DNA of 40,069 nucleotides from Verrucomicrobiota bacterium (GTDB taxonomy: Bacteria > Verrucomicrobiota > Verrucomicrobiia > Limisphaerales > JACDHS01). Both the position numbers and the translations under genes were made by a program. Where the stretch lies: NCBI GenBank assembly GCA_013820875.1, contig JACDHS010000036.1, positions 1 through 40,069 on the forward strand, read 5' to 3'. This document shows positions 25,048-32,895 of the stretch, in pieces. Below the pieces are notes generated by a model. The model was not told the origin of the DNA and made no database searches. It saw only the letters and a list, made by a program, of their open reading frames with translations. Within the stretch, counting starts at the first letter, position 1. Each line of letters starts with the position of its first letter.

Positions 25048-26164
25048 ATTTAATATTTTTGCCAGCCGCATCAAGTGCAGCAGCAACGATCCGGGACACG
25101 CTAATCCCTCGCATACAGCGAAAGTCGATTGGGCATTCCCTTAAAAAACAGGGAGAACAAGGAGCGTCCGAGTAGATTGCCGCAGTCACTGGATCTTCAG
25201 GCAGACCCGGGCCAGTTAGATCGGCGGACGTGCTTCCAAACGGCACAACCACTCGGGTGCCGACTGCGGAGGCAAGGTGCATTGGCCCGGTGTCGTTTGT
25301 GAGAACGACGCGGCAAAGTTTCAATGCTGCGGCAAGTTCGCAGAGGCTTGTCCTCCCGACAAAATTCGTCACCTGATCTTTCGGAACCGCAGCGCAAAGA
25401 GCTTCGGCTATCTCGTTGCACAACGGAATATCGCCCTTTCCGCCAAAGATGAACCATCGACATCCGGTCTCTTTGTGCAGAGAAATCGCCGCCTCGATAT
25501 AAGACTCTTTTGGCCACCGTTTTGCCAAACCGTATTCAGCTCCGGGATTTAAGCCAAAGATTGGCTCGGAGCCCTGTGCGATTTCGAATCGAGACTTGAA
25601 CGCTTCGATCTGCGCATTTGTAACCCCAATCTGCGGTCTTAGCGGTGTGGAATTTCCACCAAAGGCTTCCGCAACAAGATGCACATATTGATGAACGTGA
25701 TGGGCAGATGGTGGAAACGCCTCGCGGGCTTTTTGTGATGCAACCAGCCGTTGTATCTCCGAAATCGACCGCTTATGCATTCGCGTTTCTTTCAAGCGGG
25801 GCGCGATCGTTCTCGTCAGAAACAGGTTGCGCCAGGGACGCGAGTAGCCGATGCGTTCCGGAATCCTCCCAAACCACATCTCCAATCCGGACCGAGGCGA
25901 GTTAGGAAAAATCAGTCCCGCATCGAAACGGCCCCAGCGCAATCTTCGCCCGATTTGAAGAGGGCTTTCTGAAGTGGTAAAGACCATCACATCGTCAACA
26001 AACGGCTGATGCTTCCAAAGACTGGCAAGTTTCTCGTGAGAAAGGATTGTGATGCTGGCCTTTGGGCGCGCCTCCCTCAGGCGTTGCAGCGCGCTGGTGC
26101 TCATCACGGCATCACCGAGCCAGTTGACACTGCGCACAATGATCTTCTCTGAGGGGTTGCTCAC
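25046..26164 (-). CDS. waaF: ADP-heptose:LPS heptosyltransferase (GT9), WaaF-like
   Basis: A 372-residue cytoplasmic glycosyltransferase family 9 enzyme, which adds heptose to the LPS inner core. IIVRSVNWLGDAVMSTSAL (about 8-26) is the N-terminal signature, GLNPGAEYGLAKRWP marks the nucleotide-sugar-binding half, and TNDTGPMHLASAVGT is the family's donor-site motif. The Cys-rich tail (CSPCFLRECPIDFRCM) is common in heptosyltransferase II. A GTG at 26164 fits best: it lies four bases after the stop of the acyltransferase gene, whereas longer frames run into that gene. It is the last gene of the lipid A cluster. Distinction between WaaC and WaaF is inferred. Confidence 0.88.
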   Translation of the reverse strand: MSNPSEKIIVRSVNWLGDAVMSTSALQRLREARPKASITILSHEKLASLWKHQPFVDDVMVFTTSESPLQIGRRLRWGRFDAGLIFPNSPRSGLEMWFGRIPERIGYSRPWRNLFLTRTIAPRLKETRMHKRSISEIQRLVASQKAREAFPPSAHHVHQYVHLVAEAFGGNSTPLRPQIGVTNAQIEAFKSRFEIAQGSEPIFGLNPGAEYGLAKRWPKESYIEAAISLHKETGCRWFIFGGKGDIPLCNEIAEALCAAVPKDQVTNFVGRTSLCELAAALKLCRVVLTNDTGPMHLASAVGTRVVVPFGSTSADLTGPGLPEDPVTAAIYSDAPCSPCFLRECPIDFRCMRGISVSRIVAAALDAAGKNIK

Positions 26165-26168
26165 GCGG

Positions 26169-27086
26169 TTAGCCTTCGACGACCGGCCTGGCCACTGGCC
26201 GGGAAGCGCGACCCAAACTTTTCCAGCGGTTGTGAACCCAAAACCAGTTGGCAGGATCCTTCCGAATGGCAACTTCGAACGCAGCATTCACATCCTGCAT
26301 GATGTCCGCGGTCGGTCGGGGTTGATTGTTAAAGTGCGTTGGAATCGCATCGCCAACTTCAATCCTCCAACGAGCGAGCGAGGTGCGATAACAGATCGAA
26401 GGGAACAACGGACAATCATATCGTAACGCGAGAACCGCAGCCGCTGCCCCGGTCGAACAATCCCGTCCAAATAACTTCAATCGCAATCCTTTGTCGCCGC
26501 CACTTTGATCCGAAAGCAAGCCAAGTAAGATGCTCCCTTCGTTCATGGCAGTTTTAAGCGCATCTGCATCTGTACGGCGTTCGAAGAACAGGCAACCAGA
26601 TTGTTCCCGCAAAGATTGCAAAAGCCGGTTCAAGGACGGTTGTCTCAAACCGCGGTAAGTGGTGGCGAAACGGTAACCGGGCGCAAACATAGAGCCACGG
26701 GCGTATAGCTCGAAGTTGCCGAAGTGTCCAATTGCGAAGATATGACTCTCCAGTTTCTGTCCCGGCTTTGGGGAATAGAATTTTTCCATGCCGGAAATTT
26801 CCATTACTTGGGCGATTTCCTCGTCTGGCATGCTGGCAGTTTTAACGGCACAGCAGAAGTTCTCGCCAATCCTGCAAAAATTCTCTTTCGCCAATGCGTG
26901 AATGGTTGCGATCGGCTTTTCTGGAAACGAAAGAGTTAAGTTCCTTGTGGCGACTTTACGATGGCGCGCATCCAGCAGGTAAAATGCGCCGCCACCGAAC
27001 CTGCCAATTCGCGCCACAGCCCGCAAAGGAAGCGCCTGCAGCAGCGACACCACGGCTCGAGCCAGGATGTAAAGCATCGTGTCCAT
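26169..27086 (-). CDS. Lipid A biosynthesis lauroyl/myristoyl acyltransferase (LpxL/HtrB family)
   Basis: A 305-residue inner-membrane-associated acyltransferase that adds a secondary acyl chain to lipid A precursors. Hydrophobic residues near the N-terminus (MLYILARAVVSLLQALPL) suit membrane anchoring. The catalytic HX4E motif is HFGNFE (121-126), and SDQSGGDKGLRLKLFGR follows the usual pattern of the family. The ATG at 27086 lies one base after the lpxK stop codon, so the two are coupled. Which acyl position and chain it uses cannot be read from sequence. Confidence 0.88.
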   Translation of the reverse strand: MDTMLYILARAVVSLLQALPLRAVARIGRFGGGAFYLLDARHRKVATRNLTLSFPEKPIATIHALAKENFCRIGENFCCAVKTASMPDEEIAQVMEISGMEKFYSPKPGQKLESHIFAIGHFGNFELYARGSMFAPGYRFATTYRGLRQPSLNRLLQSLREQSGCLFFERRTDADALKTAMNEGSILLGLLSDQSGGDKGLRLKLFGRDCSTGAAAAVLALRYDCPLFPSICYRTSLARWRIEVGDAIPTHFNNQPRPTADIMQDVNAAFEVAIRKDPANWFWVHNRWKSLGRASRPVARPVVEG

Positions 27087-27087
27087 T

Positions 27088-28260
27088 TTATCGGAAACAA
27101 ATCTTGCGCACACAGTCGCGAAAGTCATCCGCGCCGTTCAAAATCTTGATCTCTACCCTCATGAAATAAATCGGCAGATCCCTACGATCAAGCTTTGGAA
27201 ACCGAACGGCATCCTTTTGGGTCGTGATGATCATTTCCGCCATGCGCTTCTTACTGCGATTGATGGCATTGAGCATTTCCTGTTGGGAAAAGCGATGGTG
27301 ATCCGCAAATCGTTTGGAGTAAACCAGCCCCGCGCCCATTTTGATCAAGCTTCTTTCAAAACTTTCCGGCTGCGCAATACCGCTGAGAGATGCCACTTTA
27401 CGTCCCTGCAGAAATTCCAGCCCGCATCGTTCCCCTGTGAAGACGTCCTCAAAATAGAGCGGTTGATGGATGCACTCGATGATGCCCGCTTTCGGGTTCA
27501 GCGTATGGATACGCCGGCGCAACTCCTCGGTTTTGCCGTCGCTTTTGGTAAGAAAAATTGTTGTAGCCCGCGCCAAATGCCCTGGTGGCTCACGCAATGT
27601 TCCCCGCGGCAATAAATGTTCATTTCCAAAAGGCTGCTGGCAATCCACCAAAACAACATCATGACGACGGCCCCGCAATTTCCAGTATTGGAAACCATCA
27701 TCGAGCAACAATGTGTCGCAACCAAACTTCTCGATTGCGAATCGGCCGCTCTTCACGCGATCGGGATCCACCAACACCACGACATCCTTTAGATTCGAGG
27801 CCAGCATGTAAGGTTCGTCACCGGCGGTTTCGGAATCGAGCAGGAGGTTCTTTCCATCAGAAACAATGCGAGGGGGCGTGCTCTCGGATCGCAATAAAAG
27901 CTGGTTCAACAACCGTCTTGAGAGTGGTGGCGGCTTGGATCGATAACCGCGGGAAAGAATAGCCACGTTGCGCCCCTGATCCTTCAACTCTCGCGCAAAC
28001 TTTTCGACCACTGGCGTCTTGCCTGTCCCGCCCACTGTTAGGTTTCCAATGGCAATCACCTGAACCCCGAGAGTGGAGTCGCGGAATATCCGGACATCGT
28101 AAAGAAAGCGGCGCAGCTTAATTACGCCCGCGAATATTTTGGAAAGGCCAAAAAGGGTAATCCGCAAAGCTGTAGCACCTTTGCCGCGGCGCTCCCCAAG
28201 AATGACATCGAGCACGTATGTCTCGGCGTTTTCCAGATGAGCTCTGAGTCCATTGCGCAT
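27088..28260 (-). CDS. lpxK: Tetraacyldisaccharide 4'-kinase
   Basis: LpxK phosphorylates the 4' position of the tetraacyldisaccharide to make lipid IVA. From the ATG at 28260 it is 390 residues. The Walker A motif is GNLTVGGTGKTP, the LSRGYRSK segment follows, and DDGFQYWKL contains the conserved Asp-Asp-Gly-Phe-Gln of the family. A TTG at 28299 would add 13 residues and cannot be excluded. The N-terminal ETYVLDVILGERRG segment resembles other long LpxK proteins. It is followed directly by the lpxL-type and waaF-type genes, forming a compact lipid A/LPS core cluster and supporting an LPS-bearing outer membrane. Confidence 0.93.
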   Translation of the reverse strand: MRNGLRAHLENAETYVLDVILGERRGKGATALRITLFGLSKIFAGVIKLRRFLYDVRIFRDSTLGVQVIAIGNLTVGGTGKTPVVEKFARELKDQGRNVAILSRGYRSKPPPLSRRLLNQLLLRSESTPPRIVSDGKNLLLDSETAGDEPYMLASNLKDVVVLVDPDRVKSGRFAIEKFGCDTLLLDDGFQYWKLRGRRHDVVLVDCQQPFGNEHLLPRGTLREPPGHLARATTIFLTKSDGKTEELRRRIHTLNPKAGIIECIHQPLYFEDVFTGERCGLEFLQGRKVASLSGIAQPESFERSLIKMGAGLVYSKRFADHHRFSQQEMLNAINRSKKRMAEMIITTQKDAVRFPKLDRRDLPIYFMRVEIKILNGADDFRDCVRKICFR

Positions 28261-28317
28261 TAAGAGGCGAAGTGTGCCGATTTGCCAGTCCTGCCGCAAG
28301 ACGGTAGAGCGCTGCTG

Positions 28318-30306
28318 TCATTCGGTTGTGGGCAGCACAAGACGATAGTATCGTGCGAAGGCGTCCTCCAGGTGGTGATCAACGAATTTTCCAACGCCCT
28401 GACAATCGGTGCTGATGGTCCCAAAGAATTGCCAGTTGATCAGATTGGTGGACGATTGGATTTGATAATCAACATCAGGAATTCCATGGATCTGTATCGC
28501 TGCGTCGAACTCCACGAGGCTGATCGAAAGTTGTAATGGGGTATGGTGCGCCTGAGTTGGTGGTGTGGTTTGAGGAAAAACCTGAACGTTAAACGCCGTT
28601 TTGGCATACATAAAGCCGTCGCTGGCTACCAGGGTTATGTCAGTCGAACCGGTTCGATCTGAAGCCGGCATAATCGTTACGGTGCGGTTCGTTCCGGTGC
28701 CTTCGATGCGAATGTTTTTGTGCGGAACCAAATCCGAATTGGAGGAATGCACCGAAAGATTCAGATACGCCGCCGGTGTTTCGGAATCCTGCATAACGAA
28801 CGGGATGGGCTCCGATTCCGAATTCTCGTACGTTGCCTGTCCAGGAATTGAGGAGATCGTAGGAGGACTATTTGAAAACGTGGGATCTGGTGACTGTTCC
28901 GCTGGTTGAATGATGAAAATATTGAAGGCCGGAGAAGTTGAAGCCGGAGCATTTATTCCAATGGGCTTTGCCACGGGAAGATTACGGAGTGGCAGATAAA
29001 TCAATTCACCCTCGAAGGTGCCATTCAGGAGCGGAGGGCCCCGGAAATTTTGAGCATTCCTGACGGCGAACGGTGTTCCCAATGGAAGAAAACTTCCCAG
29101 ATCAACCCCTATACTTTCCTGGTTCTCCCAATTGTAAACGATGATTGTGGCGCGCCCCGGTTCGTATTTGTTGGTTCGCACCTTCACAACCATATTCAGC
29201 GGCAGTTTTTCCATGAAAATATTGTTGGGATGATTGGTGCGATCCAAAAATGTGGTGCCGCTCAAAAAGGTATTGCTGATCAGTATCATTCCTTCGCTGT
29301 GCTGAGAGAAATAGACGCTGGTCTGAAAATAGTTTCCCACAACGACCGCACTCGTGCTGCCTCCACTGTAACCAATGTTCGAATCGGACGAACTGCCGAA
29401 AGCATCAAAAATGAAATTGCTGATCAAAACGGGGTTCCTCGCCAGGCCGACAACAGATCCAATCAGGAGGTTGCCCTGATGTTTGCGCGCCAGAATGCCG
29501 TTGGAAAAAATGGCGTTTCCTTCGAAAGAAATATTGTCTACCCCGTCCTGATTTGCAGTGGCCTGAACACCCAGGCCGTAATTCGCGAAAAACAAATTCT
29601 CAGAGATCGTTGCCCTGCTTGGATCCTTGCTCTGAATGTAAAGGCCATGCCCGTGGCCCCGATCGCATCCCTGCCATCCGTTGTAATAGGAAAGAGTTCC
29701 ATAAACCTCCGGGTCTGTTGCAGCAACATTGGCGCTGATTCCACCGCCGATGGAGTCGTGTACCACAAGGTTGATCAGTTTCACGTTCGGGGCACGAAGA
29801 TCGAAGCCGCTCACCACCCAGTCATTGGTTTGACCTCCCGATCCAATGTAGAAGGCTGTCGGAAAGGAACCCGCCTCGGTGGTCACCCGATTGGGATGGC
29901 TGTTCATGATTTCAAATCCCCAATACTGAACCCACCCCCCGCTCTGCTGGAAAAGGTTTCCATCAATTATGGCTCGTTCTCCAGGGAATTGCCGAACGGT
30001 AATCGGCTGGCCGGGAGCACCAGCCAGGGTGCTCGTAAACCGGGTGAGTTGATTGTTTTTGTAATAAATCCCGCCCCTGAGCCAAACAACATCTCCCGGA
30101 GCCAAACCTGCTGGATGAAACAACGCCGTTTGCAGATCCCAGGGGGCTTCCATGCTGCCGTCATTTGTTGAAGATCCGTTTGGAGCAACAAAAAACTCTG
30201 CGCCATGAAGATCGCACGCAGCACAAACCAGGAATGTGAAAACTCCCAATGCACCCCGAATCAGTTGTGTTCGTGCCCGTTGAAAAAATGCCCCGATCTT
30301 TCCCAT
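28318..30306 (-). CDS. Secreted right-handed beta-helix protein
   Basis: A 662-residue exported protein. Residues 1-36 look like a signal peptide ending near LHGA. A pectate-lyase-like parallel beta-helix follows (about 40-370): FFVAPNGSSTNDGSMEAPWD is the usual start, and NLVVHDSIGGGISAN, ENLFFANYG and GNAIFSNGI are coil repeats. Residues about 475-580 resemble an Ig/cadherin-like domain (PPTISSIPGQ...ENSESEPIPF). The C-terminus (YQIQSSTNLINWQFFGTI, then ARYYRLV) is a tail I associate with many Verrucomicrobial surface proteins. Likely a polysaccharide-binding or degrading surface protein; catalytic residues were not identified. It precedes lpxK by 57 bases, but co-transcription is uncertain. 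Confidence 0.8.
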   Translation of the reverse strand: MGKIGAFFQRARTQLIRGALGVFTFLVCAACDLHGAEFFVAPNGSSTNDGSMEAPWDLQTALFHPAGLAPGDVVWLRGGIYYKNNQLTRFTSTLAGAPGQPITVRQFPGERAIIDGNLFQQSGGWVQYWGFEIMNSHPNRVTTEAGSFPTAFYIGSGGQTNDWVVSGFDLRAPNVKLINLVVHDSIGGGISANVAATDPEVYGTLSYYNGWQGCDRGHGHGLYIQSKDPSRATISENLFFANYGLGVQATANQDGVDNISFEGNAIFSNGILARKHQGNLLIGSVVGLARNPVLISNFIFDAFGSSSDSNIGYSGGSTSAVVVGNYFQTSVYFSQHSEGMILISNTFLSGTTFLDRTNHPNNIFMEKLPLNMVVKVRTNKYEPGRATIIVYNWENQESIGVDLGSFLPLGTPFAVRNAQNFRGPPLLNGTFEGELIYLPLRNLPVAKPIGINAPASTSPAFNIFIIQPAEQSPDPTFSNSPPTISSIPGQATYENSESEPIPFVMQDSETPAAYLNLSVHSSNSDLVPHKNIRIEGTGTNRTVTIMPASDRTGSTDITLVASDGFMYAKTAFNVQVFPQTTPPTQAHHTPLQLSISLVEFDAAIQIHGIPDVDYQIQSSTNLINWQFFGTISTDCQGVGKFVDHHLEDAFARYYRLVLPTTE

Positions 30307-30444
30307 ATCCCCCCTTAAAATGTGAACTGTTTCTCGGGAGGAAAAGTAGATTACAGCGGATATTCGTCAATCAGGGGCAAAGACTATAATCCCCATGGTC
30401 AAATTGAGTTTGCGTTTCGACTCGTTTTCGCAACACTCCCGCCG

Positions 30445-31632
30445 ATGAGCAAAAAGTCCGCATCCTCTTCGAAAAAGTTCGCTGCCTATCCACGCCTCAA
30501 TCCACTCGGTATCGGCAAAAATGTTTCCGCCGCCGATCTCGTGGATCAATGTTTCATGGCGTATAACGGAGGCCGCCTCCGCGAAGCTGCCAAGTTGCTT
30601 GCTGAAAAAATGCTACCGAAGGACGGCTACATCGGAATGAGTCTCACCGGCGCCCTCACTCCCGCAGGGCTCGGGAAGAGTTGCTTGATCCCGTTGATGA
30701 AAGCCGGCTTTGTGGATTGGATTGTTTCCACGGGCGCAAATCTTTACCACGACCTGCACTACGGCCTCGACATGCAGCTCTTCGCCGGGTCGCCTTTCCT
30801 GGATGACGTTGACCTTCACAAAGATGGAGTCATTCGCATTTACGATGTGCTCTTTGATTACAACGTGCTGCTCGACACCGATGAGTTTGTGCGCGAAGTC
30901 ATTCGTGGCGAAGAGTTCCAACGACCGATGGGCACCGACGAATTCCATTTTCTTCTCGGGAAGTATGTCGCGGCACGGGGGCGCAAGCTCGGCCTGAAAG
31001 ATTCCAGTGTGCTCGCCACGGCCTATGAGTGCGGCATTCCGATTTTCACCAGCAGCCCCGGCGACAGTTCCATCGGAATGAACGTCGCAGCGATGTCCAT
31101 GCGCGACTCCAAACTGATGTTCGATGTGAACCGCGACGTGAACCAAACTGCGGCCATTGTGTACGAAGCCAAATCGACCAAACACACATCCAGCGTGTTT
31201 ATTCTGGGTGGCGGTTCGCCAAAAAATTTCATGCTCCAGACGGAGCCTCAAATCCAGGAGGTCATGGGTATCCAGGAGAAGGGACATGATTATTTTCTGC
31301 AATGCACTGATGCCCGCCCCGACTCGGGTGGGTTAAGTGGCGCAACCCCGGCCGAAGCAGTGAGCTGGGGCAAGATTGATCCCAACACTCTTCCAGACTG
31401 TGTTGTTTGCTACACCGATTCCACCATCGCGCTGCCGCTCCTGACTGCGTACGTGTTGACGCGAGTTAAGCCGCGCAAACAAAAGCGCCTTTACGATCGT
31501 CGTGATGCAACGCTGGAAAAGGTGCGCAGCGTCTATCTGAAGACGGGCACTGTGTCGAAGGTTTTGACAAGCCGAAAACTGGCGAAACGCTCCAGCGGAG
31601 TTGGAACGAAAACCGTGGACCGCGACCGGTAA
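30445..31632 (+). CDS. Deoxyhypusine synthase family protein
   Basis: A 395-residue NAD-dependent enzyme of the deoxyhypusine synthase superfamily. In eukaryotes and archaea this enzyme modifies eIF5A. Bacteria lack hypusine, and bacterial homologues are thought to act on small polyamines, for example making homospermidine. TGANLYHDLHYG (about 96-107), FTSSPGDSSIGMN (about 201-213), GGGSPKNF (255-262) and SWGKI with the candidate catalytic Lys310 are all conserved. The ATG at 30445 is chosen because upstream residues are not conserved. It is divergent from the beta-helix gene. Tandem hairpins follow its stop codon. Confidence 0.9.
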   Translation: MSKKSASSSKKFAAYPRLNPLGIGKNVSAADLVDQCFMAYNGGRLREAAKLLAEKMLPKDGYIGMSLTGALTPAGLGKSCLIPLMKAGFVDWIVSTGANLYHDLHYGLDMQLFAGSPFLDDVDLHKDGVIRIYDVLFDYNVLLDTDEFVREVIRGEEFQRPMGTDEFHFLLGKYVAARGRKLGLKDSSVLATAYECGIPIFTSSPGDSSIGMNVAAMSMRDSKLMFDVNRDVNQTAAIVYEAKSTKHTSSVFILGGGSPKNFMLQTEPQIQEVMGIQEKGHDYFLQCTDARPDSGGLSGATPAEAVSWGKIDPNTLPDCVVCYTDSTIALPLLTAYVLTRVKPRKQKRLYDRRDATLEKVRSVYLKTGTVSKVLTSRKLAKRSSGVGTKTVDRDR

Positions 31633-31641
31633 TCCGGGTGG

Positions 31642-31683
31642 AACGGGCTACCAGCCCGTTGTCGGCGGCAACCTGCCGCCGAC
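31642..31683. repeat. Two tandem hairpins with identical ACC loops
   Basis: AACGGGCT/AGCCCGTT (31642-31649 and 31653-31660) and GTCGGCGGCA/TGCCGCCGAC (31661-31670 and 31674-31683) are perfect stems of 8 and 10 bp placed back to back, each with loop ACC. They begin 10 bases after the deoxyhypusine-synthase-like gene. There is no T-run. They resemble REP-type palindromes or a protective mRNA 3' end. Confidence 0.8.
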
Positions 31684-31780
31684 TGTTCGAACGTCGGACA
31701 ACGCCTTAATCGGTGTGTTGCCTCTCTGAACTCTGGCGGGTTGGCTGGCCTGCTGCCTGGTTAGCCCATGCCGCCCATTT

Positions 31781-32203
31781 TCAGAAAGGTTCTTTAGCTT
31801 TTACAAAGTCTTTAAGCTGGGCAACCAGTTCTTCTGGTGCCCGTTTGGGTTTTTCGTTTAGCCCAGTGCAAACGTGCCACGTTTCGCCTTCGAGTAGAAT
31901 GGTTCCGTTTTGGTTGAGAATGCGATGGCCGAAGTTCACGCGGATCTTTCCGAGTTCGGTCAACCAGACTTCGATCGTGAGCAGGTCATCATAGCGCGCA
32001 GGCCCCTTGTATTTCAGATGTACTTCGATGACGGGAAAGATTAAGTCCTGTTCCTGGAGTTGCAGAAGAGTCCTTCCGGTGCTGCGAATGAATTCTCCGC
32101 GCGCTTCTTCGAGTAAATCCAGATAGCGCGCGTAATAAATGTGATTTCCAACGGTACACTCGGAGTAGGTGACCCGGTGCGGGTGACGAAAGACTTCAGC
32201 CAT
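31781..32203 (-). CDS. Acyl-CoA thioesterase, 4HBT/YbgC-like
   Basis: A 140-residue hotdog-fold thioesterase that hydrolyses acyl-CoA or related thioesters in the cytoplasm. IYYARYLDLLEEARGEF (about 22-38) is the core helix, and PVIEVHLKYKGPARYDDLLT matches the dimer and substrate region. The usual active-site DxDxxG motif is TYSECTVGNH here, so the catalytic Asp of the 4HBT family is replaced. The SECTVGN variant may mark a subfamily with changed chemistry. The gene stands alone between two repeat regions. Confidence 0.88.
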   Translation of the reverse strand: MAEVFRHPHRVTYSECTVGNHIYYARYLDLLEEARGEFIRSTGRTLLQLQEQDLIFPVIEVHLKYKGPARYDDLLTIEVWLTELGKIRVNFGHRILNQNGTILLEGETWHVCTGLNEKPKRAPEELVAQLKDFVKAKEPF

Positions 32204-32308
32204 TGCTCCAATTCAAGCTGCACGAATATGAAAGTCGAGAGGAAGTTTACCCACTGCACACACAATCTCTCTCTCTGATTAGCGTACTAGCGGTGTAGAG
32301 TCTCCTAA

Positions 32309-32369
32309 TCAGGAACAGTTGGCTGACGTCCATCGCCTATCGTCTATGCCGCGACGCCAAATTGAGTTC
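32309..32369. repeat. Conserved flank of the 42-bp array, copy A
   Basis: Bases 32309-32337 are identical over 29 positions to 39891-39919, starting TCAGGAACAGTTGG and ending CATCGCC. After a variable stretch, AAATTGAGTTC recurs (32359-32369 and 39934-39944). Five bases later the first 42-bp unit begins. Its fixed position beside both arrays suggests it belongs to the same element. Confidence 0.85.
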
Positions 32370-32374
32370 GCCGC

Positions 32375-32540
32375 AAAGTGGCCAACACACTGTGTGGACG
32401 TCGTTTCCGCAGTTTCAAAGTGGACAACACAGTGTGCGGACGTCGTTTCCACAGTTTCAAAGTGGACAACACAGTGTGCGGACGCCGTTTCCGCAGTTTC
32501 AAAGTGGACAACACACTGTGTTGCCCACGTTTTTTGGCGA
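32375..32540. repeat. 42-bp tandem repeat array A, about four units
   Basis: Units start at 32375, 32417, 32459 and 32501, an exact 42-base period; the last unit decays after about 25 bases. Each begins AAAGTGG, carries an ACAC/GTGT near-palindrome, then has GACG at unit positions 23-26, GTTTCC and CAGTTTC. Units differ at only a few bases. There are no spacers between units. Forty-two bases equals four helical turns, so equivalent sites lie on the same DNA face. Confidence 0.92.
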
Positions 32541-32565
32541 CCCAAAGCAGAAAACCCCTTATCCT

Positions 32566-32738
32566 AAAAACGGCAGTTAACCGCTAATCTTCGCTAATAG
32601 TCGCTAATGGAGAAGTGGTTATGCGAAACAAAGACTTCACCCGACAGGTTGTTCGGTTTTCAAGCGGCCTTCCTCGCAATTTCCCTCTGATTAGCGGTCA
32701 TTAGCGTAGATTAGCGGTATTGAACTGCCGGATTTAGG
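32566..32738. repeat. CGCTAAT element, copy 1
   Basis: A 173-base element with inverted ends. The left end has CGCTAAT at 32582, 32592 and 32602; the right end has ATTAGCG at 32690, 32700 and 32710. All are spaced exactly 10 bases apart. Outer CGGCAGTT (32571-32578) and AACTGCCG (32723-32730) are also inverse copies. The interior shares GACTTCACCC with copy 2 and has no gene. Confidence 0.92.
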
Positions 32739-32895
32739 CTTATTTTTCGACAATTCGCCCGAATGAAGCTCCCGGACCAGCGTGCGAAACACGCGAAATC
32801 ATATCCCAATCGGGCCGTCCCAAAATGCCCTGTTCCCCGGTTTTTTAATGGATTACCCGGAAAACCGCAGGAACGGCGCACCAAGGAAAATGGTT

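Larger units (their letters stand above)
32204..32895. other. Gene-free repeat locus A
   Basis: About 690 bases without a credible gene. In order it holds a degenerate end-fragment of the CGCTAAT element (about 32276-32293), the conserved flank (32309-32369), the 42-bp array (32375-32540) and a full CGCTAAT element (32566-32738). Bases 32739-32895 show nothing I recognise. The whole set lies between the thioesterase and the GAF histidine kinase genes. Confidence 0.65.

Noticed and set aside
29050-30171. Plus-strand frame opposite the beta-helix gene
   Set aside because: The minus frame has a signal peptide and beta-helix repeats; the plus product is unlike any family.
32375-32540. CRISPR array
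   Set aside because: Units are contiguous 42-bp copies without unique spacers, and no cas gene is present. The same holds for the arrays at 16403 and 39951.
32309-32545. Minus-strand frame with 14-residue repeats (and a similar frame at 39775-40053)
   Set aside because: Any 42-bp repeat keeps frame automatically. The shared flank is read in different frames in the two loci, so protein coding is not conserved.
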